Translations under genes and position numbers: made by a program
Shown here: positions 32,531 to 42,543 of the stretch, piece after piece
Position numbering within the stretch: the stretch's first letter is position 1
How the letters are laid out: each line of letters starts with the position of its first letter
Source: JBCCHY01 sp039028495
Lineage (GTDB): Bacteria > Patescibacteriota > Saccharimonadia > Saccharimonadales > VXPC01
Assembly: GCA_039028495.1 (NCBI GenBank)
Contig: JBCCHY010000001.1
Span: 1 to 64,000 of the forward strand
DNA: 64,000 nucleotides
Direction of reading: 5' to 3'
The notes under the pieces: model-generated
The model's input: the letters and a program-made list of their open reading frames with translations, nothing else
Told to the model about the DNA's origin: nothing
Databases searched by the model: none

Positions 32531-33397
32531 ATGAATCCAAATAACCAAGCACCAGGACAACCAGGACAGGCGGCCGCTCAAGCCCCGGTCAATCCTACCC
32601 TGGCTCCAGTCAACCCTGGAGCAATCACTGGAGGCCCACAGCCTGGTCAGCCAAAACCTGCGGTATCCGTAAACCCCAATAGCACCCAAAACACCCTGCA
32701 GGTAGCAGAGGTCCGTGACGGTATCGTCATCATGGCCGATGGATCATTCCGGGCCGTTGTCATGTGTAAAGCCATCAACTTTGACCTCATGAGCCCTCAG
32801 GAAAAAGAGGGTGTAGAGTACGCCTATCAGGGATTTCTAAATTCCCTCTACTTTGACATCCAGATATCTGTCAAATCTCGCCGCGTAGACGTCAAACCAT
32901 ATCTAGAGAAACTGACCAAAATCCGCCGCGAACAGGACAATATGCTGCTCGGTCTACTCATGGAGGACTACATATATTTCCTCGAGGATCTCACGCAGCA
33001 GACTAATATCATGGACAAAATGTTCTATGTCACGATCCCATACTATGACACTAGCCTATCTGCCGCCAACATCTCTCGCAGTACCAAAAATATCTTTGCC
33101 AACATATTCTCATTCAATAAAACTCCGGACAAAGTAACAATAGACGAAAATGCTCTGGAGCAGGCTAAAACAGAGCTCCGTAACCGCGTCCAGGCAATCA
33201 TGCAGGGATTACAGGCCTGTGGGGTCCAGAGCCTACCACTTGATACAGAGGAGCTGATCGAGCTCTACTACGATAGCTATAACCCAGATACTGCAACTAG
33301 GCAAAAGCTCAAAAACTTCGGTGGACTGTCTCAGGATGTTATTGGCAAGGGTGACGGTGTTGCCAGTACGGATCACTTGAATCGGAGTGTCCAGTAA
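32531..33397 (+). CDS. TraC-like domain protein (VirB4 N-terminal half)
   Basis: 288 aa. A Pro/Gln/Asn-rich ~50-residue start is followed by VRDGIVIMADGSFRAVVMCK, GVEYAYQGFLNSLYFDIQI and KPYLEKLTKIRREQ, the pattern of the TraC-like N-terminal region of VirB4 ATPases in CPR genomes. The ATPase half is the next gene, whose ATG overlaps this stop by one base (TAATG). A GGGGTGG site precedes the ATG. Confidence 0.75.
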   Translation: MNPNNQAPGQPGQAAAQAPVNPTLAPVNPGAITGGPQPGQPKPAVSVNPNSTQNTLQVAEVRDGIVIMADGSFRAVVMCKAINFDLMSPQEKEGVEYAYQGFLNSLYFDIQISVKSRRVDVKPYLEKLTKIRREQDNMLLGLLMEDYIYFLEDLTQQTNIMDKMFYVTIPYYDTSLSAANISRSTKNIFANIFSFNKTPDKVTIDENALEQAKTELRNRVQAIMQGLQACGVQSLPLDTEELIELYYDSYNPDTATRQKLKNFGGLSQDVIGKGDGVASTDHLNRSVQ

Positions 33398-35328
33398 TGT
33401 TCGGTAAAAAGAAACAGCAGGTAGACCCCGTTACTCTGGCTCAGCAGCAGCGCATGCAGGAACAAGTAGAGGTCCAGCACGCCTTTCAAAAAGGCGTCAC
33501 AGCACTACGTGACTTTATCGCCCCCAGTAGCATCATGTTCGAAGGCGGCTACTTCCAGCTCGGTACGCGCTATGCCCGCACATACTATGTGTATGGTTAC
33601 CCGCGCAAGGTATATACCGGCTGGTTAAGCGGTCTCATAAACATCGATGAAGTCATGGACATGTCGATGTTTATCTACACTGCCGACAGCCAAGTCGTAC
33701 TAGAAAACCTACGTAAAAAGGTTGGTCAGCTAGAGGCGGGTATAAGCCTCGACAATGAAAAGGGCCGCGTCCGTGACCCGGCCAAACAAGCAGCGATCCT
33801 GGACGCTGAAGAAATGCGAGACAAACTACAGGTGGGTGAAGAGCGCTTCTTCCGCTTTGGACTGTACTTCACAATCTACGGCAATAGTTTTGATGAGCTA
33901 GAGTTCATTAGCCACAAGGTAGAAACAATGCTCGGTAACCAACTGGTATACAGTAAACCAGCCAGCGCCCAGCAAGAACAAGGCCTCAATAGCACCATCC
34001 CGCAATTTGTCGACCAGCTACAAATTAGGCGCAATATGAACACGGGTGCTATCAGTACTTCATTCCCATTCACTAGTGCCGACCTGACACAGGAGAGCGG
34101 CATTCTCTACGGTGTAAACATGCACAATTCTGGGCTAGTCATTTTTGACCGCTTCGGTTTAGAGAACAGCAACAGCGTGGTTTTCGCGAAATCTGGTGCA
34201 GGTAAAAGCTTTACCGTCAAACTCGAAGCCCTCCGCCAGCTAATGCTTGGCACAGAGATCGTCATTATCGACCCAGAGAATGAATACCAGCGCATGTGTG
34301 AAGCAGTCGGCGGATCCTATCTGAAACTCAGTCTCAATAGCCCAACCAGAGTCAATCCTTTTGACCTACCAAGAGTAGTTGATGCCGAAGACGGTGAGAA
34401 CGCCCTGCGGTCTAACCTGATTACACTACATGGGCTGCTGCGTCTTATGATGGGTGGGGCACAGGCCCAGCTAGCGGCAGGTGGGGCAGCTACCATGCCG
34501 GTGCTCACCCCGAGTGAAGAGGCAGACCTAGATGCAGCCCTCATTACTACCTACGAAAAGGCCGGTATCACCAACGACCCGCTAACCCATGGTAGCCCTC
34601 CGCCGACCATAGCTGATCTCTACGATACTCTGCTGCACATGGGCGGCTCTGGGCCTCAGCTTGCACAGCGACTGCGTAAATATACCAGCGGCACATTCGC
34701 CGGTATATTCAGCCAGCAGAGCAACATTGATATGGATAATCCGCTTGTCTGCTTTAACGTGCGGGACCTAGAGGACGAGCTACGACCAGTGGCTATGTAT
34801 ATCGTGCTTAACTACATCTGGAACAAGACCAAGGCTGACCAGAAGCGCCGTATCCTGGTCGTTGACGAGGCCTGGCAGCTAATGAAATATGAAGACTCTG
34901 CTAATTTCCTTTTCAGCCTGGCAAAACGAGCCCGTAAGTATAATCTAGGTATCACGACGATCACTCAGGATGTAGAGGACTTCATGGCATCTCGCATGGG
35001 TAGGGCAATCGTCGCCAATGCGAGCATGCAGATACTGCTCAAACAGTCTCCAAGTGCTGTCGACGTTCTCGCAGATGTCTTCAAGCTAACGAGCGAGGAA
35101 AAGAAACGTCTTAGTCAGTTCCCTGTCGGGCAAGGGCTCTTTTTCGCCGGTCAAAACCATGTCCATATACAAATTCTACCGAGCGCAACCGAGCAGGAGC
35201 TCATCACAACTAATCCGGATCAGATCGCTGCTCTGCAGCAGGCCCAGGAGCAGCCTCAGCAAACAACAAATCTAAACGACAGCCTCATGCCTGGTGTCGG
35301 TGATAGCTCCGAAATCCAGCTCCACTAA
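33397..35328 (+). CDS. virB4: VirB4-family T4SS ATPase
   Basis: 643 aa hexameric ATPase that powers pilus assembly and substrate transfer. Walker A AKSGAGKS (~264-271), the IIDPENEYQRMC segment after it, Walker B RILVVDEAWQLM (~487-498), TTITQDVEDF (~517-526) and a late Arg-finger-like region. The N-terminal ~240 residues include a second TraC-like part. Complete length. It is translationally coupled to the previous gene. No VirB11 or VirD4 ATPase is seen in the window. Confidence 0.93.
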   Translation: MFGKKKQQVDPVTLAQQQRMQEQVEVQHAFQKGVTALRDFIAPSSIMFEGGYFQLGTRYARTYYVYGYPRKVYTGWLSGLINIDEVMDMSMFIYTADSQVVLENLRKKVGQLEAGISLDNEKGRVRDPAKQAAILDAEEMRDKLQVGEERFFRFGLYFTIYGNSFDELEFISHKVETMLGNQLVYSKPASAQQEQGLNSTIPQFVDQLQIRRNMNTGAISTSFPFTSADLTQESGILYGVNMHNSGLVIFDRFGLENSNSVVFAKSGAGKSFTVKLEALRQLMLGTEIVIIDPENEYQRMCEAVGGSYLKLSLNSPTRVNPFDLPRVVDAEDGENALRSNLITLHGLLRLMMGGAQAQLAAGGAATMPVLTPSEEADLDAALITTYEKAGITNDPLTHGSPPPTIADLYDTLLHMGGSGPQLAQRLRKYTSGTFAGIFSQQSNIDMDNPLVCFNVRDLEDELRPVAMYIVLNYIWNKTKADQKRRILVVDEAWQLMKYEDSANFLFSLAKRARKYNLGITTITQDVEDFMASRMGRAIVANASMQILLKQSPSAVDVLADVFKLTSEEKKRLSQFPVGQGLFFAGQNHVHIQILPSATEQELITTNPDQIAALQQAQEQPQQTTNLNDSLMPGVGDSSEIQLH

Positions 35329-35382
35329 TATCTACCTCTGTAAAAACTAGATACTCATGGTTAGCTCCTATATACTTACGTC

Positions 35383-38202
35383 ATGGGAATTTTCAGAGGT
35401 GACAACCAGGACGACGGCTACGAGCCTGACGCTCTTGCTCCCGATGCAGCAGAAACACCCGACAATACTCACCACACTGCTGAAGCCGAACAGGCTCAAC
35501 TGGCAAACATACTGGCTGAAAACGGCGTGTATGATGCCGAGGATCAAGGGAGTTTTTATACGGGCCCCATTGCTGAGGCAGAGGATGAGGCTGCGGCAAG
35601 CACAGAGGAAACATCTAATGATGACCTAGAGAGCGGTCGCCTGGGTAGTTTTTACCAGGCAGCGGCCGCACGGACCTCTCCATCAAAGGGCAAAATATTC
35701 GGTGCACTGGGGTTGTTTGTTGCCCCTTATCTATTCCTGCTGCCATTACTATTCACACCCGGATTCGACCTAGAGCATATCAACCGCCTGACGACGGCTT
35801 TTAGGTTTGGGCATTTCCACACACAACTCGGCAAACGAGTAAACCATCTAGCTAATTTCCAGATAGCCTACACTGCAGGGGGCGCCGACTATATAGAGGG
35901 TAGAAATATACCAAACTACGAGAGAACCACCATGTTTCAGCGCATGGTTGGATCGGATGCAAAATCTGTCTGGGATAAATACGGAGACAGATTTACTCCT
36001 GTCTATGAACGCAGGGCAACGACCCTCGGACTTAGACGTCTAACGTCAATTACGGACGAAGTCACTGGCATAACCTATAGCACTAGACGAACCCCTGATC
36101 TGAGAGCGCTCGAGCAGCTCACTGCTAGCCTGGACCCAACCGATGCCCAAGTCGGAGTGCTCAGAACTAGGCCTGAGATATCCCTGTTTGCCCGAAATAA
36201 CGGCGTGCCGTTCAGTAGGTTCGCACTTATAGTTAGCAAACTGAGAGAAAACCATCCTGACGTTGATACCAGACAAAAGGTGCGTGCAGAAGCAACTAAA
36301 GAAAGGCGCAATGCTACAAAACCAAGAGCAACCACCTTTCAAACCTTGGCGGGAGCTGGTCAGGAAGAGCTGAGCGATGGCTTCGTAGAGCAAATTGAAT
36401 CGGGTGAATCACCTGGCAGAGCTCGCCAATGGCTCGCCGACAATCTCGAGTTTAATAAAAAGGTGCTCCTAAATACTGGTAGGCTCAGTGTAGCTGTTGG
36501 ATTGGGTACAATTGCCTGCGTCTTCAGGGATGCTGCTGACACTATAGAGCAGGGTATCGTGGATAGAACACGAGGGCTCATGGTTCAGGCATCAGACACA
36601 GAGACAAATGTGTCTCAAAACAGACTTGGCTTAAACCCCGCCGAGATTGCAGCAGTGCTATCTAGCGATTTTGACGGACATGTACGCTCTGCAGCCTGGG
36701 CAGCATCAATGAAGGGCGTTCCTGTTGAAGAGACCGATCCAGATTTTAATTTTAGTAATCTATTCAACTTTAAAAATTATCTGGGAATATCAGTACGTAC
36801 AGTCCTAGAGTTTGATAGGGCTATAGACTTTGCTATCGACAACATACCTTCAAACCCTGCTGAGGTGTTAACAGACATTGGCGAAGCTATTCCTGTAGTG
36901 GGTAGTCCTTTTGGACTAATTGATAATTCTTTTGATAGTCTCAAAAGAAGAGCTGCTGATGAAGGTTGCAAACATATCCTCAACCCGGGAGTGCAGATCG
37001 GCCTCACCGTAGTAGAACTCGTAGGTACTGTAATTCTGACCTTCTTTACTGGACCGCTTGCAGGAACCGCTAAAGGAGGAGCTGGTGCGGTGATATCGCA
37101 GATTGCTAGATCAGTTGCCACCACCAGAGCAGCTGTTTCGTTAGGAGCGAGCATAGGGGCAGATTGGCTAATATATAACTGGATAATCCCGCGAGCGATA
37201 GAACAAAGTACAGGCATAAGCACCACCTACCTACCAGGTGAGGGCGCCAGGAATGTTGAAATACTGCTAGAAGGAAGTCGGCTCAATGCTGAGTCTGTTT
37301 CTCTCACGAGCGGGGGCACCATTACGAGCTCTGAGGTAGCGCTGGCGGCAAGCTTTGACCATATGCACAAATATCGAGAGTCTTTCACAGACCGCGGACT
37401 AGCCAGTAACCTCTTTGACCTAGACAATCCATATTCAGGCGCCTCTAGTCTCGCCTCTAGCATACCTAGTAGTGTAAAAGACGGCGGTCAAAGCGTAGCT
37501 AGTCTGGCTTCATCAGTTTTTAGCGGAAGTGCGCTTATGAGCATATTTGGCGGTTCAGCATCAGCGCAGACCCAGAATAGAGACTTTAGAAACAACGGCC
37601 AGGCCTATATAGATCTCCTCTACGCAGGCAGTAGCTTTGGTGTTGGTTTTAACGAGCAGGAAATGACAGGCGAGGACCTAGACTTTGACCATGTAATAAA
37701 CAGTGACTACGTCGAAGCAGATCTGCCGATACTGCTGGAGGAGTACGGCAAGTGTATAACCGTAAATTATCATGATCTAGTCCTCGTGGAGAGTGGCGTC
37801 ATTAGGGATGATGAGCGTAAAAAAGAGTTAGGATATCCAGAAGAGTGCTACGATCGTGATGCACGTAGACTGCTGATCTACTGGTCCGACTGCAACACTG
37901 CCGTTAGCCTGCGCGAGGTAAGTCAGCTGCGCAGTGCCTTTTACTCGACCGAGTGTGCTCAGGATCTCGCGCCAGAGCTGCTGACCGCTGCACCGGTGAA
38001 CGAGGAAGACTATCGCTATAATACTGCTCCCTACAGACTGCTGGCTGCCGCGCAGGACAAAGAGGCAAAGGAGCGGACCTTTACACAAAAAATCGGGGCT
38101 GAGCTGCGCGAGCTTCACCAAACAAGCCTTGACATGCGCGGGGACGTTTATGCAGCTACAGACGAGCCAGCCATCGCCTCGAGAAGGAGCACACTACTAT
38201 GA
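35383..38202 (+). CDS. Very large T4SS-associated membrane protein
   Basis: 939 aa. An acidic ~100-residue N-terminus, a helix (~103-125), a long Arg-rich extracytoplasmic or cytoplasmic part, further hydrophobic segments (~365-385, ~540-560, ~580-605), and a C-terminal ~200 residues with six or so cysteines (CITVNYHD, EECYDRD, WSDCNT, STECAQD). No family recognised. Paired cysteines suggest the C-terminus is exported. TATACT (35371-35376) lies 6 nt before the ATG, so it may begin a transcript continuing through the next two genes (4-bp overlaps). Confidence 0.75.
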   Translation: MGIFRGDNQDDGYEPDALAPDAAETPDNTHHTAEAEQAQLANILAENGVYDAEDQGSFYTGPIAEAEDEAAASTEETSNDDLESGRLGSFYQAAAARTSPSKGKIFGALGLFVAPYLFLLPLLFTPGFDLEHINRLTTAFRFGHFHTQLGKRVNHLANFQIAYTAGGADYIEGRNIPNYERTTMFQRMVGSDAKSVWDKYGDRFTPVYERRATTLGLRRLTSITDEVTGITYSTRRTPDLRALEQLTASLDPTDAQVGVLRTRPEISLFARNNGVPFSRFALIVSKLRENHPDVDTRQKVRAEATKERRNATKPRATTFQTLAGAGQEELSDGFVEQIESGESPGRARQWLADNLEFNKKVLLNTGRLSVAVGLGTIACVFRDAADTIEQGIVDRTRGLMVQASDTETNVSQNRLGLNPAEIAAVLSSDFDGHVRSAAWAASMKGVPVEETDPDFNFSNLFNFKNYLGISVRTVLEFDRAIDFAIDNIPSNPAEVLTDIGEAIPVVGSPFGLIDNSFDSLKRRAADEGCKHILNPGVQIGLTVVELVGTVILTFFTGPLAGTAKGGAGAVISQIARSVATTRAAVSLGASIGADWLIYNWIIPRAIEQSTGISTTYLPGEGARNVEILLEGSRLNAESVSLTSGGTITSSEVALAASFDHMHKYRESFTDRGLASNLFDLDNPYSGASSLASSIPSSVKDGGQSVASLASSVFSGSALMSIFGGSASAQTQNRDFRNNGQAYIDLLYAGSSFGVGFNEQEMTGEDLDFDHVINSDYVEADLPILLEEYGKCITVNYHDLVLVESGVIRDDERKKELGYPEECYDRDARRLLIYWSDCNTAVSLREVSQLRSAFYSTECAQDLAPELLTAAPVNEEDYRYNTAPYRLLAAAQDKEAKERTFTQKIGAELRELHQTSLDMRGDVYAATDEPAIASRRSTLL

Positions 38203-39488
38203 GCCTGATTACGAAAATTACCGAGAAGCTATGGGGGATGACTGCTACACTGCTAGTACTCTCGGTCATTCTGGCGCCGACCACGTCCGCACAGTCTACC
38301 TTCAACGAAGGGGCCGCTCACCTGTACCCTTGGTTTGACTATCGTGACGACGGCTCTTTCCTCGCGAACTATTCGCCCGATAACTGTAGCGTAGCTTCAA
38401 ATCTCGTCGGTGGCGACCATCAAGAAAAGGCCTTTAACTTCTTTATCGGCGAAGGGCGTGGACTCTCTGCACCCCAATCAGCCGGCATAGTCGGAAACTT
38501 AATGGTCGAGTCCTACGACGAGATCAATCCAACTGCAGAGTATCCCGGAAGCGCCAGACCCTACGGCATAGCCCAGTGGACAGACAACGGTGGCAGAAGA
38601 GATAGAATGCTAACGTGGGTAAACTCAGCCCTAAAGGACCGAGGAATTGACACCGGAGACGATCCATATACATATTTCAGTGAAGCCAGTGCTCCGTCCA
38701 GTGATGAGTTAGAAATCTATTTTGAAGTGCAGCTAGAGTTCATTTGGTACGAAATGACCCAGGGCGACGAAACGCTAGCACTCACCGAACTACAAAAGAC
38801 AAACTCTGCTATTGAAGCGGCAACAGCCTTTGAGAAGTACTACGAAAGGGCTAATGGTCAGAAGCTGGAAGATCGTATAGCTAACGCAGTCGGTATTCTA
38901 AATAAATATGGCTCTAACTACGGTGGAGATGTCAGCTCTGATAGCCGCATATGTGGACAGGCAGGTAGTGGTGAAATTGTTGGTGACTGGAGCTTACCAC
39001 TGAGAAGAGCGCTGTTTGATCAGAATCAGTACTGGTTCAACAAACCCCACCATAACAAGAACGAAGCCGTAGACCTAGAGGCGTCTCCCGGTGAAGAGGT
39101 CTACTCTATGACTTCTGGAACGATTATAAACGCAGGTACTGGTACAACGGATCTATGTGGCCTGGGTGTAGTCGTTCAGTCACCAGACGGGACTCAGTTT
39201 ATCTACTGCCACGGTCTCGATGGTGGCTCCGTTGATGGGGCCCGCATTAATGATACCGTAAAGGCCGGTCAGCTAATCATGCATAACGGATCCACCGGAA
39301 ACTACCCGCTGGACCATCCAGACCCAGATCTGAGAGGTAAACCTTCCTCGTCAGGGCCTCATCTACATCTTGCGATTCAGACCCCTGATGGCGCCAGAAG
39401 ATGCCCACAAAAACTGCTTGAATCAATTTACAACAAGGCTCCGATCAGCCCCGAGTCGCTTGCCACGTCAGGATGTACCAAAGGATGA
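38199..39488 (+). CDS. Secreted murein hydrolase: phage-lysozyme-like domain plus M23 peptidase
   Basis: 429 aa. A signal peptide ending near TSA-QS (~32) is followed by a domain (~85-235) with FFIGEGRGLSAPQSAGIVGNLMVES and YGIAQWTDNGGRRDRML, the phage-tail lysozyme type, then an M23 domain (~262-420) with HHNKNEAVDLEASPGEEVYS, YCHGL and GPHLHLAI. The metal-site region reads HHNKNEAVD, as in some actinobacterial M23 proteins, rather than HxxxD with His at -4. It would cut peptidoglycan for T4SS assembly (a VirB1-like role) or for attack on a host. It overlaps both neighbours by 4 bp. Confidence 0.85.
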   Translation: MSLITKITEKLWGMTATLLVLSVILAPTTSAQSTFNEGAAHLYPWFDYRDDGSFLANYSPDNCSVASNLVGGDHQEKAFNFFIGEGRGLSAPQSAGIVGNLMVESYDEINPTAEYPGSARPYGIAQWTDNGGRRDRMLTWVNSALKDRGIDTGDDPYTYFSEASAPSSDELEIYFEVQLEFIWYEMTQGDETLALTELQKTNSAIEAATAFEKYYERANGQKLEDRIANAVGILNKYGSNYGGDVSSDSRICGQAGSGEIVGDWSLPLRRALFDQNQYWFNKPHHNKNEAVDLEASPGEEVYSMTSGTIINAGTGTTDLCGLGVVVQSPDGTQFIYCHGLDGGSVDGARINDTVKAGQLIMHNGSTGNYPLDHPDPDLRGKPSSSGPHLHLAIQTPDGARRCPQKLLESIYNKAPISPESLATSGCTKG

Positions 39489-40984
39489 TACACCTGCTAA
39501 TCAGACTGAGATTCGTTATCCTAGGGCTTATCCTAGCGGGTATAGGCTTATTGATCACCAGTAGAATCAGCTTTATAAGCCTAGAGCTACCCAGTCCACA
39601 AGAGATCGAAACCACGGTCAGCCTGACAGACAAGGGTAGCTTGAAGAATAGCCAAATCACTATACCTAGCGGATCAACAACAGCTCGAAGGCTAGTTTTC
39701 GGTAACAACTATCAACTCAGGCTGAGGTCCGGTGACCGTGCCTCTATAGAAGCTGTAGACACCAGGGGTTTTTTCCGAACGAGCTCCGTAACAGCCGATC
39801 TACGACAGAAGCCTTCTGTCGAGTTCATCGCTAACAACCCGGGGCCCTGTTCATTTACCGAGTCAGGTGTCGTTTATAGCTACACCTGCGGCGGTAGTCT
39901 AGATACTATGAGTGTGCATATCCCCCCAGATGGTCAGCAGCCAGGATATGTCTCCGGTTACACCGGCTCAAATCCGTCCCTAGCAATCATTGATACAGCC
40001 ACACTAAATGGTAAAACTATCCTGCATCTAGAGTCGACCGACGGCGCCAAATACCTGGCAGAATTCGATTCAGGGAACGTTGCCGAGATCGCTGTAATCA
40101 ACAACCTCAGTCAGCCTGAATACAGGCTGCTCGAACGGTCCAACGACATAGTTTTGTATTCTAGCAATCTAAGGCAGGTTTTGGTTTTTAATGATATTGG
40201 GTCGACCCCTAATCTACTCGCTATTCCCGAACCTAGCAATAAGACACTAGTCGGTCATGAGCTGAGACACTTGAACGATAGGCTGTTGGCAGTATACTCA
40301 GATGCCTTCAAAGATCAGGCTATTGGTGACTCTGATGTGAATAGCGGAGAGCTAGGGGACAATAGAGGAGAATCTGAGCTAATAGTGTTCGGCGGTGGCG
40401 AAGAAATCAGGCTCCCTCTGGATCAAACAAGGGTAGACGTCGGTTTCTGTTCTGGCAGTCTTATTTGTGTACATACAGGTGGACAGCTAGATGTCTACAG
40501 GCTTAGTAACAATTCGATACAAAAAGCTACCGACTACACAGGTGTCGAAGATATGGCCTATACAGCCTCAGGCGGATACATACTATTCGCCCAGCAAATC
40601 GCACTCCTCGATGAAGATAGCGCTTCGGTACATGAAGTTATCTCGAACAGTGCTGGATTTTGTGGGATACATCAAAATGACTCAGTACTGAGTGTATGCA
40701 CAACTGTACGCGGCAGAAAACACCTGGTGAGACTGGTAGAGTCTAGCAGCTACGATAGGATCATTGAAGCGTATCAAACACTTAGCATTAGTCCCGATAT
40801 TGACAGCCTAAGCATCCATAAAAACACAATTCACATATCTCCGATCAGAGCAAAAACAGTTCAAGACCCTGGCTCTCGTTTTTCTGGACAAGACCCAGTT
40901 GAGCGAGCAGAGATACGCTCTAGGGTTGAGGCTGCCATCCAGAACGCTGGCATACCGTCTGACTATGAGGTCTATATACTCTAG
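39485..40984 (+). CDS. Membrane-anchored extracytoplasmic protein, unrecognised
   Basis: 499 aa from the ATG that overlaps the preceding stop as ATGA; an upstream ATG (39473) would add four residues. One N-terminal helix (~8-30), then an exported, beta-rich region with many short repeats of the kind seen in beta-propellers (for example ILHLESTDGAKYLAEFDSGNV and LRQVLVFNDIG). No catalytic motif. As the last gene of the T4SS plus-strand run it may be an outer component or receptor. Confidence 0.7.
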   Translation: MIHLLIRLRFVILGLILAGIGLLITSRISFISLELPSPQEIETTVSLTDKGSLKNSQITIPSGSTTARRLVFGNNYQLRLRSGDRASIEAVDTRGFFRTSSVTADLRQKPSVEFIANNPGPCSFTESGVVYSYTCGGSLDTMSVHIPPDGQQPGYVSGYTGSNPSLAIIDTATLNGKTILHLESTDGAKYLAEFDSGNVAEIAVINNLSQPEYRLLERSNDIVLYSSNLRQVLVFNDIGSTPNLLAIPEPSNKTLVGHELRHLNDRLLAVYSDAFKDQAIGDSDVNSGELGDNRGESELIVFGGGEEIRLPLDQTRVDVGFCSGSLICVHTGGQLDVYRLSNNSIQKATDYTGVEDMAYTASGGYILFAQQIALLDEDSASVHEVISNSAGFCGIHQNDSVLSVCTTVRGRKHLVRLVESSSYDRIIEAYQTLSISPDIDSLSIHKNTIHISPIRAKTVQDPGSRFSGQDPVERAEIRSRVEAAIQNAGIPSDYEVYIL

Positions 40985-41052
40985 ATTGACCATCTGACAG
41001 TTGTTGATAACACCTTTTATGGGTACACGGAACTTGTTAAACTGTTAGGACT

Positions 41053-42018
41053 ATGTGGGAAGCATTAGTAGTAAAACCAATCGTCAATGTCCTAATAGCG
41101 ATCTATGCGCTGATTCCTGGGCATAGTTTTGGGCTGGCTATAATTCTGTTCACCATTCTGGCCAGAGTCCTGCTTTATCCAATCGTAAAGAGGCAGCTCC
41201 ACCACAGTAAAGCCCTACGAGAACTCCAGCCAGAGATTCAGGAGATCAAGAAAAAACACAAAGATGACCGTACTGCCCAAATGATGGCCATCAGCGCTCT
41301 GTACAAGCAACGAGAAGTCAGACCAGCAGCCGGTATAGGCTTCGCGCTGCTGCAGATACCCATTTTTCTTGCCCTCTATCAGGGAATAAACCGCATCATG
41401 AATGAGCCGCAAGAGATCATCGACACGTCATATCAATTCGTGCGTGATCTGCCCTGGATGCAGGATCTATCTGCAAACATTGCGCTGTTTGACACTGACT
41501 TTTTCGGTATTTTGGACCTGGGTCGTAGACCGTTTGATGACAGTACGCTCTATATTCCCGGCCTGATACTAGTATTTCTGACGGCCTATGTGCAGTTTAT
41601 TTCTAGCAAGCAGATGCTCGCCAGCCAGGGCGAACGCAAGTCACTACGACAAATATTCAAAGACCAGGCAGATGGTAAAGAAGTAGACCAAGCAGAGGTC
41701 AGTGCAGCTACAGCAGGTGCCATGCCTTACATGATTCCCGGCATCATACTGCTCGTGTCCCTCGGGTTCGTGGCCGCACTACCGCTCTACTGGCTAACGA
41801 GCGGGGTTATCGGCTACTACCAGCAGCGTAGAGTTCTAAATATGGACGTCGACGAAGCTCTCGCTATTTCGGAGGAGAAGCAAAACAAACCAAAAAAGCT
41901 CAACGCCAAAGAGAAAAAGGCCGTAGGCTCAAGTGAACAAGAGGCGGCCAACAAAAAACCCAAAAAAATGAACGCCAAACAAAAACGCGAAGCCATGCGT
42001 AAGAAAGCAAAGAAATAG
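41053..42018 (+). CDS. yidC: YidC/Oxa1 membrane insertase
   Basis: 321 aa, five-helix type without the large proteobacterial periplasmic domain. FGLAIILFTILARVLLYPI (~25-43) is the conserved first core helix, followed by the cytoplasmic hairpin QPEIQEIKKKHKDD; the C-terminus is very Lys-rich, as in ribosome-binding YidC proteins. It inserts membrane proteins with or without SecYEG. TAAACT (41038-41043) lies nine bases before the ATG. Followed 10 nt later by jag. Confidence 0.95.
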   Translation: MWEALVVKPIVNVLIAIYALIPGHSFGLAIILFTILARVLLYPIVKRQLHHSKALRELQPEIQEIKKKHKDDRTAQMMAISALYKQREVRPAAGIGFALLQIPIFLALYQGINRIMNEPQEIIDTSYQFVRDLPWMQDLSANIALFDTDFFGILDLGRRPFDDSTLYIPGLILVFLTAYVQFISSKQMLASQGERKSLRQIFKDQADGKEVDQAEVSAATAGAMPYMIPGIILLVSLGFVAALPLYWLTSGVIGYYQQRRVLNMDVDEALAISEEKQNKPKKLNAKEKKAVGSSEQEAANKKPKKMNAKQKREAMRKKAKK

Positions 42019-42028
42019 GGAGCGACCA

Positions 42029-42472
42029 GTGAAAGACGCAGCAGCATTCGCCCAGAAATATACCGAAGATCTGATGAGTTTTTTTGGTCTCAATGTTCCT
42101 GTTGAAACCGTAATCGAAAACGACATCATCAAGCTCTCCGTTCCAGCCAACGATATCAGCGGCTCGCTGATAGGGACCAAAGCCGACACATTAATCGCAT
42201 TTCAGAACATCATCAACTCAGCCCTACGCTCTCAGGGCCATGATGTGCGCGCAAATCTCGACATCGCTGGCTACAAGCGTGATCGACAGGCTAAATTGGC
42301 GGAGAAAGCCAAGCACTGGGTAGAGCGGGCAGTCGAAAAGGGCGAGGATCTAGAGCTCAATCCTATGAATTCAGCCGACCGCCGAGTCGTCCACCAGGTT
42401 GCATCGGATATGGGTATTCAGACCGAGTCTATTGGTGAAGGCCGCGAGAGAAGAGTACTGCTCAAACCCTAA
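42029..42472 (+). CDS. jag: Jag/KhpB RNA-binding protein (KH-R3H)
   Basis: 147 aa. KH domain (~38-85, with GTKADTLIAFQNII in the GxxG position) and R3H domain (~88-147, RRVVHQVASDMGI). The usual N-terminal Jag_N domain is missing. RNA-binding partner of KhpA; a yidC neighbour in many genomes. The start is GTG, with GGGAGCG seven bases upstream; no in-frame ATG gives a better N-terminus. Confidence 0.93.
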   Translation: MKDAAAFAQKYTEDLMSFFGLNVPVETVIENDIIKLSVPANDISGSLIGTKADTLIAFQNIINSALRSQGHDVRANLDIAGYKRDRQAKLAEKAKHWVERAVEKGEDLELNPMNSADRRVVHQVASDMGIQTESIGEGRERRVLLKP

Positions 42473-42543
42473 AACAACACTTTGCCTGAGATGTAAAGTC
42501 TTCAAAACTGGCTACACACTACTGTCATCAGTATACTGATCGT

